From JBNKHG01 sp050290225 (GTDB lineage: Bacteria > Pseudomonadota > Gammaproteobacteria > Pseudomonadales > Cellvibrionaceae): 64,000 bases of DNA. The DNA is taken from positions 1 through 64,000 of the forward strand of contig JBNKHG010000076.1 of NCBI GenBank assembly GCA_050290225.1. Direction: 5' to 3'. Both the position numbers and the translations under genes were made by a program. Positions 8,261 through 17,424 of the stretch are shown here, piece after piece. How positions within the stretch are numbered: position 1 is the stretch's first letter; each line of letters opens with the position of its first letter. The notes below the pieces were generated by a model. The model ran no database searches. It worked only from the letters and a program-made list of their open reading frames with translations, and was not told the origin of the DNA.

Positions 8261-9307
8261 ATGCACGAATCAGTAAAAGACTACTACGGCAAAGAACTCA
8301 AAGGGACATCCGATTTAAAAACCGATGCCTGCTGCACTGTCGCCAGCATTCCCGATTACCTGAAACCGATCATGGCCAAGATCCACCCCGAGGTCAGCGG
8401 CAAATACTACGGTTGTGGCCTGGTTGCCCCCGAACTCCTGAAAGGCATGCGCATTCTGGATTTGGGTAGTGGCTCTGGCCAGGATTGTTATATTCTGTCG
8501 GCGCTGGTCGGTGAAGATGGTGAAGTGGTCGGTGTGGATATGACCGACGAACAACTCGCCGTCGCCAATGCCCAGCTCGATTACCATCGCGAGCAGTTCG
8601 GTTTTCAGAAATCGAATGTTAAATTTCTGAAAGGTTATATCGAGAAACTGGATGAATTGGATCTGGATGACGGGAGCTTCGACATTATCGTTTCAAACTG
8701 TGTCATCAACCTGAGTCCCGATAAACAAGCGGTTTTAAAACAGGCGTACCGCCTGTTAAAACATGGCGGAGAACTCTATTTTTCCGACGTCTATGCCGAT
8801 CGTCGCATACCCGAATCCCTGGCTTTGGATCCCACTTTGTATGGTGAATGCTTGAGCGGCGCATTCTACTGGAATGACTTTCTGAACATCGCCAAGCACG
8901 CCGGTTTTGCCGATCCACGGCTGGTCAGCGATCGCCCTCTGGGTATCGACAACCCGGAAGTGGACAAAAAAATTGGCCATATCAATTTTTATTCCGCTGT
9001 CTATCGCCTGTTTAAACTCGATGACCTTGAGCCCGCCTGCGAAGACTATGGCCAGGCTGTAATCTATCGCGGTGGAATTCCCCATGCGGAAAAGTTATTC
9101 GCTCTCGATGCTCACCACCTGATTGAACAGGGTAAGGTGTTCCCCGTCTGTGGAAATACCTACCGCATGCTCAAGGAAAGCCGATTTGCCGAGTACTTTG
9201 AATTTGTTGGCGACTTTGATACCCACTACGGTATCTTCCCGGGTTGTGGCACAGCAATACCCTTTGCAGCAAGGACGAGTGGAGAGGTGTCGGGGGGGTG
9301 CTGCTGA
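8261..9307 (+). CDS. arsM: Arsenite S-adenosylmethionine methyltransferase-like protein
   Basis: Predicted to methylate trivalent arsenic (or a related metalloid) using SAM. The 348 residues are normal for the family. A Rossmann methyltransferase fold carries LDLGSGSGQDCYIL, an acidic VVGVDMT strand and the ArsM-type NCVINLSPDK motif. Cysteines lie where ArsM proteins hold theirs: C24/C25, C52, C147 and C197 (the last in GECLSGAFYW); the 50-residue gap between the last two matches characterised ArsM enzymes. A further Cys (C329) and a GGCC tail may bind metal. No arsR, arsB or arsC is nearby; the only same-strand partner is the upstream membrane-flavoenzyme fusion. The stop lies 3 bp from the convergent kinase gene. 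Confidence 0.85.
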   Translation: MHESVKDYYGKELKGTSDLKTDACCTVASIPDYLKPIMAKIHPEVSGKYYGCGLVAPELLKGMRILDLGSGSGQDCYILSALVGEDGEVVGVDMTDEQLAVANAQLDYHREQFGFQKSNVKFLKGYIEKLDELDLDDGSFDIIVSNCVINLSPDKQAVLKQAYRLLKHGGELYFSDVYADRRIPESLALDPTLYGECLSGAFYWNDFLNIAKHAGFADPRLVSDRPLGIDNPEVDKKIGHINFYSAVYRLFKLDDLEPACEDYGQAVIYRGGIPHAEKLFALDAHHLIEQGKVFPVCGNTYRMLKESRFAEYFEFVGDFDTHYGIFPGCGTAIPFAARTSGEVSGGCC

Positions 9308-9310
9308 GGC

Positions 9311-11722
9311 TTAATGCATCGCCTGCGTCGCGGACTTGGTGAGCCCGAGCTTTTCGAAGGTCTTCTGCAAATCGTTGACCGTTACCGGTTTACTGAGATA
9401 ATGATTCATGCCCGCGGCATAGACCGCCTCGCGGTGTTCTTCCATGGCGTGGGCGGTGAGTGCGACGATGGAGGTGGCGGTGATATCGTTGGACCTTTCA
9501 TGGGCACGAATCTGTCGTGTGGCGTCAAAACCATCCATTTCCGGCATCTCGCAATCCATTAGAATCAGGTCGTAGGGTTTTTCCGATTCTCGCACGGCAT
9601 CCAACGCCTCGCGTCCATTTTCCACCAGTGTAGGTTCGATATGGAGCTTGCCCAGCAGGCCCTTGATCACCATGCGGTTCACCGAATTATCCTCGGCCAC
9701 CAATACCTTGAGACCGGCGTAGTGAGCATAGTGGTGTTCTTCATCGCGGCGTTTCGCGGCACTGGGCACTTTACCCAGCATCGCAGCGAGTTCCAGTTTC
9801 AGTTGTTTGGGCGACAGCGGCTTGCGCAAAGCGGCGTGAATTTTTCGCGACTCCAGCACATCACCGCTCAAAGGCACATCGCGGCCGGTGAGCATAAACA
9901 TAGGTACGGACGCGAAGTCCGGGATCTGGCGAATTTCCCGCGCCAGGGTCAATCCGTCGGTATCGAGCAGTTCGTAATCCAGCGAAATAAAATCGAAAGC
10001 CTTGCCCTCTGCCCGCGATTCCTCCAGTGCGGCCATTGCCTCTTTGCCGCTGTATGCGATCACCGACGACATGCCCCAGCTCTGGGTCTGATGCGCGATA
10101 ATTTCGCACACTGCCGGATTGTCTTCGACAATCAACAGTTTGCGACCAACCAGGCTGGTGGCAATTTCTTTGGCATTGGGAGGCGGCTTGGGATCGCTGT
10201 CGCCCAATTCAAAGCGAGCGCTGAACCAGAAGGTCGAGCCTCGGTTCTTGGTGCTGACCACCCCGATTTCTCCACCCATCAATTCCACCAGGCGTTTGCA
10301 GATGGCGAGACCCAGACCGGTGCCGCCGTATTTGCGGGTGGTGGAGTCGTCCGCTTGGCTAAAGGCATTAAAAAGATGTTGCTGGGTTTTTTCATTGATG
10401 CCGATGCCGCTGTCTCGCACCGAGAACAGGATAGTCGGCCGGCTCATCCGACACTCGGGGTCGCGCCTGGCTTCAAGAATCACGTGCCCCTCGGTCGTAA
10501 ATTTAAACGCATTACCCAGCAGGTTGATCAGGATTTGTCGCAGGCGTGTGGGGTCGCCGCGAAGGTTGAGGGGCGTGGTGGGACTGACACAGCCCATTAA
10601 CTCAATCCCGCGTTTATTGGCTGTGGCGCCAAACAGCTGGATGCAGTCTTCCACCAAGTCTTCCAGATTGAACTCTGCTGATTCCATCTCCATTTTCCCG
10701 GCTTCGATTTTCGAGTAATCGAGAATATCGTTGATAATGTCCAGTAGGGTTTCGCCTGAGCGGTGAATCACATCCAGGTAGTGACGCTGGTTCTCGTTGA
10801 GCGCTGTGTCGCGCAACAGCTCCACCATTCCGATTACCCCGTTCATCGGTGTGCGGATTTCGTGGCTCATGGTGGCCAGGAAGAGGCTCTTGGCACGATT
10901 GGCGGCTTCGGCAGCGGCTTTCTGGCGGCGGCTTTCCATTTTTTCTTCTTTTTCGACCAGTAATGCCCGTTCGATATTATGGCGTTGGTCGATATCGTCC
11001 AGCAGTGTCTCCCGCATCTGATTGACGGCGTCGACCACATTATCCAGTTCGTCCGGGGGATCGTGCTTTTTGCGGCGGGTGAGCTTGAGGCCTTCTCTCA
11101 GGTTATTGAGACTCAGGCGGCGGGCGTATTGGGCGATGGTCTCCATGTGTTTGGTCAACAGGGTGCGCACCAACCACAGGATAATCAGGGACACTATCAG
11201 GGTTTTGGTACCCTGCAGCAGGGCGATAAATCCGGCCCGCTCCCAGAGCTTGAGGTAGACGCTGTCGAGGCTGGCTGTAATCACCAGCTTCCCCAGCTGC
11301 TGGGGCTGGGTGTTGGAATCGCTATGGACGATGGGGTATTCCTTGATGAGTACTTTATTGCTGGCAGGCAGTTGTCCCTGGTGCTGTACATCACCGGCAC
11401 TGGCCATCATCGCCTGGTCCGTGTCATTCCAGTCGCGCCAGACCACTGTGACTTGGATTACATCCTCCACCTCGAGCACACTCTGGATCTGTACCCGCAA
11501 TTGCTCTTCGTCGAACCCCCATAGGCTTTGGGTAATGCTGGGCAGGGTACTGATACGTACCTGGTCCAGGCGTTGTTCCAGAGCGGATACATCGTCGTGA
11601 AAGCTGGCGTAGAGTTGCAGAAGGATGGCGATCAACGCCATAACAGAGCTGCTGAGGACTATCAGTCCCAGCAGTTTTGTGGCGATGGGATTCTCCCGGC
11701 TGTAGCCTAATAGGTTAAACAT
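9311..11722 (-). CDS. Hybrid sensor histidine kinase, BarA/GacS-like, without an Hpt domain
   Basis: Membrane sensor kinase of 803 residues. A first membrane segment (about 17-38) is followed by a roughly 140-residue periplasmic sensor region and a second segment (about 181-200), then a HAMP-like linker and coiled coil. HisKA carries the phospho-acceptor in MSHEIRTPMNGV (H287), and the HATPase has GTGLGLAICKRLVELMGG. Two receiver domains follow: the first with D582 in LDYELLDTDG, the second with D723 in MDCEMPEMDGFDA. BarA and GacS usually end in an Hpt domain; none is visible here, so phosphotransfer probably needs a separate Hpt protein. No response regulator gene is adjacent. The stimulus is unknown. 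Confidence 0.9.
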   Translation of the reverse strand: MFNLLGYSRENPIATKLLGLIVLSSSVMALIAILLQLYASFHDDVSALEQRLDQVRISTLPSITQSLWGFDEEQLRVQIQSVLEVEDVIQVTVVWRDWNDTDQAMMASAGDVQHQGQLPASNKVLIKEYPIVHSDSNTQPQQLGKLVITASLDSVYLKLWERAGFIALLQGTKTLIVSLIILWLVRTLLTKHMETIAQYARRLSLNNLREGLKLTRRKKHDPPDELDNVVDAVNQMRETLLDDIDQRHNIERALLVEKEEKMESRRQKAAAEAANRAKSLFLATMSHEIRTPMNGVIGMVELLRDTALNENQRHYLDVIHRSGETLLDIINDILDYSKIEAGKMEMESAEFNLEDLVEDCIQLFGATANKRGIELMGCVSPTTPLNLRGDPTRLRQILINLLGNAFKFTTEGHVILEARRDPECRMSRPTILFSVRDSGIGINEKTQQHLFNAFSQADDSTTRKYGGTGLGLAICKRLVELMGGEIGVVSTKNRGSTFWFSARFELGDSDPKPPPNAKEIATSLVGRKLLIVEDNPAVCEIIAHQTQSWGMSSVIAYSGKEAMAALEESRAEGKAFDFISLDYELLDTDGLTLAREIRQIPDFASVPMFMLTGRDVPLSGDVLESRKIHAALRKPLSPKQLKLELAAMLGKVPSAAKRRDEEHHYAHYAGLKVLVAEDNSVNRMVIKGLLGKLHIEPTLVENGREALDAVRESEKPYDLILMDCEMPEMDGFDATRQIRAHERSNDITATSIVALTAHAMEEHREAVYAAGMNHYLSKPVTVNDLQKTFEKLGLTKSATQAMH

Positions 11723-12030
11723 TCCGCGTGCTGGATCCCTGTTCGGTGCTATGTAACCCGGTTGCTGTACCCATTTCCGGCACGGTGGTGAATGTCTTTA
11801 CCTGCCACTTTGGTCCGGGTGCTTTGCTGAAAACGTTATAGCAGCGACTGAGCGCCTCTCCTGTGTAAGTCGCAGCATAAGGTTCCCAACGCGCAGTGGT
11901 TTCCTGCCCATCCGGGATAGTTGTCGGGATATATGGCCCTTTCAATAGCCATAAGTGTAGCAGCAGAAGCTTTTACCCGGTATTTGGGGCCCAGTGCGGT
12001 TTCGCCCGGAGTGGTGGTTGGCGGCGCCAA
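11723..12030. other. hemW-kinase spacer (308 bp) with no supported gene
   Basis: Two short overlapping minus-strand frames (about 76 and 64 codons) run through here. Neither has a recognisable motif or ribosome-binding site, and they cannot be joined into a known family by eye. The spacer should contain the kinase promoter; no clear box pair stands out. Confidence 0.4.
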
Positions 12031-13182
12031 TCAGGCCAGGAAAGTCTCCAGCAAGCTGTTTAAAAACCGTTGGCCGGTAGGGGTGGCTTGCAGGCGTTCA
12101 GCCGTCGGTTCCATAAGTCCACGTGTTTGCAGTTCGCGCCACTGGGGTTGCAGTTGCGTTAGCGGCAAGCCGGTGCGGGTGCTGAATAGCTTGCTGTCGA
12201 CCCCATCGATCAGACGCAGGGCATTCATCAGGAATTCCAGCGGTAACTTGTCAGCGGCAATCTCTTCTTCGCCGGCCAGCAGATTCCTTGCCGTATCAAG
12301 GTAGTGGTTGGGATGGCGGGTTTTCCTGCGGCGAAAAATACCGCAATCAACTCCATTGCGAGTGATCTTGCCGTGGGCGCCGGCGCCAATACCCAAGTAG
12401 TCGCCAAATTGCCAGTAATTTCGGTTGTGGAATGATTCCCTGGCGGGGAGGCTATAGGCGGAGACTTCATATTGCCGATAGCCGTGTTCGGCCAGCACCG
12501 CCTGGCCCTGGTCCTGAATGTCGGCCAGGTCGTCCTCTACCGGCAGTTGGGGTGGCTGGTTGTAGAAATGGGTGTTGGGTTCAATAGTGAGCTGGTACCA
12601 GGACAGGTGCTCCGGCGCGAGGGCAATGGCCTGTTGCAGGTCGGCCTGCGCTGCGGCAGGTGACTGTCCCGGCAAACCGTGCATCAGGTCGAGGTTGATA
12701 TTATCGAAACCGGCTTTACGAGCGACAGTTACTGCAGCCAACGCTTCCCGGCTGTTGTGCACGCGGCCCAGCGCCTGAAGCTGGTGGTCGTTAAAACTCT
12801 GGATACCGATCGACAAGCGATTAATACCAGCGCTGCGAAAACCGCTGAATTTGGACTGTTCGAAGGTGCCGGGGTTGGCTTCAAGAGTGATCTCCAGACC
12901 GGGTTCGAAGCCGAACATCCCTTCGGCTGATTCAAGCACTTTTGCCAGGGACTTTGGCGCAAACAGGCTGGGGGTGCCGCCACCGATAAAGATCGAACGC
13001 AGGACTCGACCCTGAACGTCGTCCAGCTCCTGTTCCAGATCGGTGATCAACCGTTCCACATAGGCTTCTTCCGGCATAGCATTGCCGGCCTGGTGGGAAT
13101 TAAAGTCGCAGTAGGGGCACTTGCGAATGCACCAGGGAATATGGATATAGAGCGACAGGGGGGGCAGCGCGAGGGCGGTCAT
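12031..13182 (-). CDS. hemW: Radical SAM heme chaperone HemW
   Basis: 383-residue member of the coproporphyrinogen-dehydrogenase-like radical SAM family, now regarded as a heme chaperone rather than an oxidase. The N-terminus has the radical SAM cluster motif CIRKCPYCDFNSH (CxxxCxxC) after LSLYIHIPW. It then shows IFIGGGTPSL and the LDLMHGLPGQS strand, with the C-terminal HemN-like domain holding GAGAHG. Its start overlaps the end of rdgB by 4 bp, implying translational coupling. The rdgB-hemW pair is conserved in gammaproteobacteria. Confidence 0.94.
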   Translation of the reverse strand: MTALALPPLSLYIHIPWCIRKCPYCDFNSHQAGNAMPEEAYVERLITDLEQELDDVQGRVLRSIFIGGGTPSLFAPKSLAKVLESAEGMFGFEPGLEITLEANPGTFEQSKFSGFRSAGINRLSIGIQSFNDHQLQALGRVHNSREALAAVTVARKAGFDNINLDLMHGLPGQSPAAAQADLQQAIALAPEHLSWYQLTIEPNTHFYNQPPQLPVEDDLADIQDQGQAVLAEHGYRQYEVSAYSLPARESFHNRNYWQFGDYLGIGAGAHGKITRNGVDCGIFRRRKTRHPNHYLDTARNLLAGEEEIAADKLPLEFLMNALRLIDGVDSKLFSTRTGLPLTQLQPQWRELQTRGLMEPTAERLQATPTGQRFLNSLLETFLA

Positions 13183-13796
13183 GGCGACAACTTGTCCAGG
13201 GCGTCCAGCAATTGGGCCATGGCGCGGCTACGGTGGCTGATGGCATTTTTTTCGTCTTTGGTCAGTTCTGCTGAACTGCTCCCTTTTTCGGGTACATAGA
13301 ACAGCGGGTCATAGCCAAAGCCGTTGTTTCCTCGTGGAGCCTCCAGGATGCGGCCCTCCCAGCTGCCCTGGCAGATGATGGGCGTGGGGTCAGCCTGGTG
13401 ACGCATAAATACCAGCAGGCAGATAAAGCGCGCCCGGCGCTCGACCTCGTCTCGCCCCTCCAGCTGTTGCAGAAGTTTTCGATTGTTATCGGCATCACTG
13501 GCGCCGGGGCCGGCGAAACGGGCGGAGTAGATGCCGGGCGCGCCGCCAAGGGCGTCTACCGCCAGGCCGGAGTCGTCGGCGATGGCGGGCAATCCGGTAT
13601 GGGCACAAGCGTTACGGGCTTTGAGAATGGCATTTTCCACAAAGCTGAGCCCGGTTTCGGCCGCCTCGGGAATCTCGAAATCTGATTGTGGTTGCACGCG
13701 GAAGCCGTGACCATCCAGCAGTTGCTGGAACTCGCGCAGCTTACCGGGATTGCCGCTGGCGAGGACGATATCTCGTGGAATTTTGGTTGTGGACAT
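13179..13796 (-). CDS. rdgB: dITP/XTP pyrophosphatase (RdgB/HAM1 family)
   Basis: House-cleaning enzyme that hydrolyses non-canonical purine nucleoside triphosphates (dITP, XTP) to monophosphates. The 205 residues start with the substrate-binding motif SGNPGKLREF. They continue with ETGLSFVENAILKAR, the metal-binding ADDSGLAVDALGGAPGIYSARF, and the C-terminal GNNGFGYDPLF and SHRSRA motifs. All catalytic blocks of the family are present at normal length. It is coupled to hemW by a 4-bp overlap and lies downstream of metW on the same strand. Confidence 0.96.
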   Translation of the reverse strand: MSTTKIPRDIVLASGNPGKLREFQQLLDGHGFRVQPQSDFEIPEAAETGLSFVENAILKARNACAHTGLPAIADDSGLAVDALGGAPGIYSARFAGPGASDADNNRKLLQQLEGRDEVERRARFICLLVFMRHQADPTPIICQGSWEGRILEAPRGNNGFGYDPLFYVPEKGSSSAELTKDEKNAISHRSRAMAQLLDALDKLSP

Positions 13797-13919
13797 ACTC
13801 GGAAGCTCTTTTTGTTGCTTGGGCGGTCAGAAATTGAGGACGGCCATATGCGTTTAGCAGTGGATGACCCGCCACGAGAGCAGAAGGGTCGTCCATCACT
13901 ATTGCCGGCCTGCGCGCGT

Positions 13920-14546
13920 TTATCGGGTCAAGTGGTAAATCGCTGTCTCACCAAACAGGTTGGGGCGCAGGTCTTTCAATCCGCGCAGGCGCCCTTCAGC
14001 AACCACCTGGCGGCTGAGTATATTGATCCTTTTTTGAGCACAGAGTACCTCGAAGTCCTTAAAGGTACAAAAGTGGATATTAGGGGTGTCGTACCACTCG
14101 TAGGGCAGCAGGTCTGAGACTGGCATGCGGCCCCGCAATGCCAGGTGAAGGCGCGCTTTCCAGTGACCGAAATTGGGAAAGGTGATTACACATTCCTTGC
14201 CCACCCGCAGCATGTCATCCAGTACCAGGTGCGGGTAGCGCATGGCCTGCAACGCCTGGGTCATAATCACGGTGTCAAAGCTGTTGTCATCGAAATTGTC
14301 GAGCCGTCGGTCGATATCCTGTTCGATCACATTGACGCCCTTGGCGATACAGGCGGTGATCTCATTGGCACCGATCTCCAGGCCGTAGCCCTCGATCTGC
14401 TTGGTGTCCATCAACCGCTTAAGCAGGGTCCCGTCGCCACAGCCCAGGTCCAGCACCCGGCTGTGGGGGCTGACCCAAGTCTGGATGACATCCAGGTCGA
14501 TACGTATGTCGCCGCTGTTGTTGTGGGAGGCGCCGCTAATACTCAT
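13920..14546 (-). CDS. metW: Methionine biosynthesis protein MetW
   Basis: 208-residue protein with a SAM-methyltransferase-like fold (VLDLGCGDGTLLKRL). The family is always encoded beside metX and is thought to be needed for full homoserine acyltransferase activity; whether it methylates anything is unknown. It contains the MetW-typical IEGYGLEIG and VIMTQALQAMRYPHLVL segments. Its start overlaps the metX stop by 4 bp, so the two are probably translated together. Confidence 0.93.
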   Translation of the reverse strand: MSISGASHNNSGDIRIDLDVIQTWVSPHSRVLDLGCGDGTLLKRLMDTKQIEGYGLEIGANEITACIAKGVNVIEQDIDRRLDNFDDNSFDTVIMTQALQAMRYPHLVLDDMLRVGKECVITFPNFGHWKARLHLALRGRMPVSDLLPYEWYDTPNIHFCTFKDFEVLCAQKRINILSRQVVAEGRLRGLKDLRPNLFGETAIYHLTR

Positions 14547-15733
14547 ATCGGGCTTCCCTCCAGTGCTTTGGTAGCCGTACTTTCGCTACACTCGATATCA
14601 ATGCCCTGCATAAAGGTGTCGAACACCTGCTGGTAGCGCTCGTTGGGTAACAGGAAGGCGTCGTGGCCGTAGTTGGATTCGATTTCCGCGTAGCAGACCG
14701 GCTGGTTGGCCTTCATCAGGGCATTGGCGATTTCCCGCGACCGCTCTGGAGAGAAGCGCCAGTCAGTGGTGAAAGATACCACCAGGTAGCGGCAACGGGC
14801 ATGGCTGAACGCGGCTACCGGGTCATCGTCATATTCCCGGGCCAGGTCAAAATAATCGAGCGCCTTGGTCATTAGGAGGTAGGTGTTGGCATCGAACTTG
14901 TCAGAAAAGACATCGCCCTGGTAGCGCAGATAGCTCTCCACCTGGAACTCCACCGGGTCGTGAATGCCCTGTTGGAAACTGCCGGCTCGCAGGTCGCGGC
15001 CAAATTTCTGCCCCATCACATCGTCGGATAAATAGGTGATATGGCCGATCATACGGGCCACCGCCAGTCCGTTCTTGGGGTAGGTCTGCCTGCTTTGGTA
15101 GTCACCGTCGCAGTAGTTGGGGTCAGACATAATTGCCTGGCGGGCAGTCTCGTTAAAGGCGATATTTTGCGCTGTCAGCTTCATGGCCGACGCGATCACC
15201 ACACAGTGGCGCAGCCGCTGCGGATACTCGAGGCTCCAGCGCATGGCCTGCATACCACCGAGACTGCCGCCGATGACCGCAGCCCAGGTGTGGATGCCGA
15301 GGCGATCAGCAAGGCGAACCTGTGTGTTGACCCAGTCGCGCACCCGCAACATGGGAAAATCGGCGCCCCAGGGTTTGCCAGTGTCCGGATTCGTGCTTTG
15401 GGGGCCGGTGGAACCATTACATCCCCCGATATTGTTGAGCGACACCACAAAAAATCGGTTGGTGTCGATGGGCTTGCCGGGGCCGATATAGTGGTCCCAC
15501 CAGCCGGGCTTTTTGTCGTCCATGCTGTGGTAACCGGCGGCGTGGTGGTCACCGGAGAGAGCATGACAGATCAGCACCGCATTGGAGGCGCTGGGGTTGA
15601 GGCGGCCGTAGGTTTCCACCACCAGCTGGTATTCGCTGAGGGTGCGGCCACAGGCCAGCTCCAGGGGCGTGTCAAATTGAAACACCTGGGGGGTCACCAG
15701 GCCGACGGAGTCAGCGGGTATGGTGTCGGGCAT
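14543..15733 (-). CDS. metX: Homoserine O-acyltransferase (acetyl- or succinyl-)
   Basis: First committed step of methionine synthesis: transfer of an acyl group from acetyl- or succinyl-CoA to homoserine. The 396-residue alpha/beta hydrolase fold shows the nucleophile elbow GGSLGGMQ (S157), the Asp of SFTTDWRFSPERS and the His of YGHDAFLLPNE, plus the family block NNIGGCNGSTGP. In Pseudomonas-type bacteria with the metX-metW pair the acyl donor is often succinyl-CoA; the sequence alone does not settle this for me. It heads the metX-metW pair on the minus strand. Confidence 0.93.
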   Translation of the reverse strand: MPDTIPADSVGLVTPQVFQFDTPLELACGRTLSEYQLVVETYGRLNPSASNAVLICHALSGDHHAAGYHSMDDKKPGWWDHYIGPGKPIDTNRFFVVSLNNIGGCNGSTGPQSTNPDTGKPWGADFPMLRVRDWVNTQVRLADRLGIHTWAAVIGGSLGGMQAMRWSLEYPQRLRHCVVIASAMKLTAQNIAFNETARQAIMSDPNYCDGDYQSRQTYPKNGLAVARMIGHITYLSDDVMGQKFGRDLRAGSFQQGIHDPVEFQVESYLRYQGDVFSDKFDANTYLLMTKALDYFDLAREYDDDPVAAFSHARCRYLVVSFTTDWRFSPERSREIANALMKANQPVCYAEIESNYGHDAFLLPNERYQQVFDTFMQGIDIECSESTATKALEGSPI

Positions 15734-15893
15734 AGGGGGTCTCGATCAGTGGCCGGATTAGCCTCGGGTCCTTCTTTTCAAAGGCGCAAGGTCTTCAAAG
15801 GCGCAAGTCTACTGGTGCAGGCATTAGGCGGCAAGAACGCGGATTAAGAGACGGGGCATTGCCCCGCATTGTCAGGGGATCAAAGCTTCCGGC

Positions 15894-16481
15894 TCAGATA
15901 CCGAGCACCAGTTGAGTGTGCAAACCGACAGCGTTGGCGATATGCCTGATCAGGATAAGCACGACATTGAGAACCAGAAACGCGAAGATGGGGGAGATAT
16001 CCAACCCGCCCATGGGAGGGATCAGGCGCCGGAACGGTGCCATTACCGGCTCCACCAGTTGTCGCAACAACAACAGGGCGGGGTGATAGCTCTGGGGAGC
16101 GACCCAGCTGACAATAATCATCACGATCATGCCCCAGAAAAAGATATTCACAGTCAGGGACAAGAGTCCCACCAGACCCCAGGTTAACACCAGCAGAGGG
16201 TTCAATATCCCCAATCCGCCCAGGCTGGCGACCACTTGAATAGCCAGCCATTGCACCAGCAACGCCAGTACCAGCGATGCCAGGTCAATGCCGAACAGGC
16301 CGGGAATGGCTTTGCGTAGAGGCATCAGCAGGGGGTTGGTGGCTTTGACCACAAACTGGGAAATGGGGTTGTAGAAATCCGCCCGCACCAGTTGGAACAG
16401 GAAGCGCAGCATGACTATAAGCAGGTACAGGGAAGCCAGGGTTTGAATAACATAGATGCCAATTTCGGCGAGGGGGCCCAT
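15894..16481 (-). CDS. yggT: YggT family inner-membrane protein
   Basis: 195-residue integral membrane protein of two tandem YGGT repeats. Each consists of hydrophobic segments with the family motif: FYNPISQFVVKATNPLLMPLR in the first half and LRQLVEPVMAPFRRLIPP in the second. The biochemical role is not established; family members have been linked to osmotic tolerance and co-occur with proC and yggS. I placed the start at the ATG preceded by TAAGGAGAG; the frame extends 38 codons upstream into proC-proximal DNA without support. Confidence 0.9.
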   Translation of the reverse strand: MGPLAEIGIYVIQTLASLYLLIVMLRFLFQLVRADFYNPISQFVVKATNPLLMPLRKAIPGLFGIDLASLVLALLVQWLAIQVVASLGGLGILNPLLVLTWGLVGLLSLTVNIFFWGMIVMIIVSWVAPQSYHPALLLLRQLVEPVMAPFRRLIPPMGGLDISPIFAFLVLNVVLILIRHIANAVGLHTQLVLGI

Positions 16482-16536
16482 GGGGTCTCTCCTTAGAAAA
16501 TCCTGAATTTTGCGGGTCGAAAAAACCGGTTGTCGG

Positions 16537-17358
16537 CTACTCGCCCATTTCCTGGGCCATCTCCACAGAGCGATCCGAGCAGCGTTGCATGGCACGGGCG
16601 AATATCTCGCGAATACCGTCGGCTTCGAACGATTTAACCGCCTGTTCGGTGGTGCCGGCCGGCGAAGTCACCCGGCGGCGTAACTCGGCAACGTCCACAT
16701 CGCTATCGAGGGCTAATTTGGCCGATCCCAGTGCCGTTTGCAAGGTGAGCCTGGTGGCGGTCTCCCGGTTCAGTCCCTGGGCCACACCGGCTTCAATCAT
16801 GGCTTCCATCACCAGAAAGAAATAGGCGGGCCCGGAGCCGGAAACGGCGGTAACGGGATCGATCAGGGTTTCGCTGTCGAGCCATTCGACAATGCCCACG
16901 GCACTCAGGATTTCGTCGGCAATGGCACATTGGTCATCACTGGTGGCCGCGTTGGCGTAGAGACCGCTGGCGCCGGTCTTGACCAGTGCCGGAGTGTTGG
17001 GCATGCAACGCACGATGGCGAGATCCTGCCCCAGCCAACTGGCCAGGCTGGCCATGGGTATTCCGGCAGCGATGGAGATCAAAAGCGGCTTATGGGTTAA
17101 GTGCGGCTGCAGGGCCTGGGCCACGGATTTCATAACCTGGGGTTTGACTGCCAGGACAATGACATCGGCACGGGCGACCGCTGCGGAATTGTCGGTGGTC
17201 GTGGCCACACCGTGGCTGGTGGACAGCTTTTCGAGGCTGTCCCGGGAGGGATCGCTGGCGATAATACGGTCAGCAGGGTAACCCTCTGCCACCAGGCCAC
17301 CGATAATGCTGCTGGCCATATTGCCGGCGCCGATAAATGTCAGTGTGGGTTTGCTCAC
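16537..17358 (-). CDS. proC: Pyrroline-5-carboxylate reductase
   Basis: Last step of proline synthesis: NAD(P)H reduction of 1-pyrroline-5-carboxylate. The 273 residues begin with the Rossmann motif FIGAGNMASSIIGGL, continue with DVIVLAVKPQVM and RCMPNTPALV, and contain the C-terminal signature VTAVSGSGPAYFFLVMEAM and the VTSPAGTTEQA active-site loop. It lies between yggS and yggT on the minus strand, an order shared with Pseudomonas. Confidence 0.97.
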   Translation of the reverse strand: MSKPTLTFIGAGNMASSIIGGLVAEGYPADRIIASDPSRDSLEKLSTSHGVATTTDNSAAVARADVIVLAVKPQVMKSVAQALQPHLTHKPLLISIAAGIPMASLASWLGQDLAIVRCMPNTPALVKTGASGLYANAATSDDQCAIADEILSAVGIVEWLDSETLIDPVTAVSGSGPAYFFLVMEAMIEAGVAQGLNRETATRLTLQTALGSAKLALDSDVDVAELRRRVTSPAGTTEQAVKSFEADGIREIFARAMQRCSDRSVEMAQEMGE

Positions 17359-17424
17359 GGGTGGTTTCCTATCTGCTTCAAATTTTTATCGATCCGCACT
17401 TGCTATGATTGGCAAATGCCGGGT

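Noticed and set aside
9641..10600. 319-codon plus-strand frame within the hybrid kinase gene
   Set aside because: The minus-strand kinase has every expected domain; the plus-strand translation is a shadow.
11715..12030. Possible frameshifted gene between hemW and the kinase
   Set aside because: Two short minus-strand frames could be read as remnants, but no family similarity or shared motif could be found by eye.
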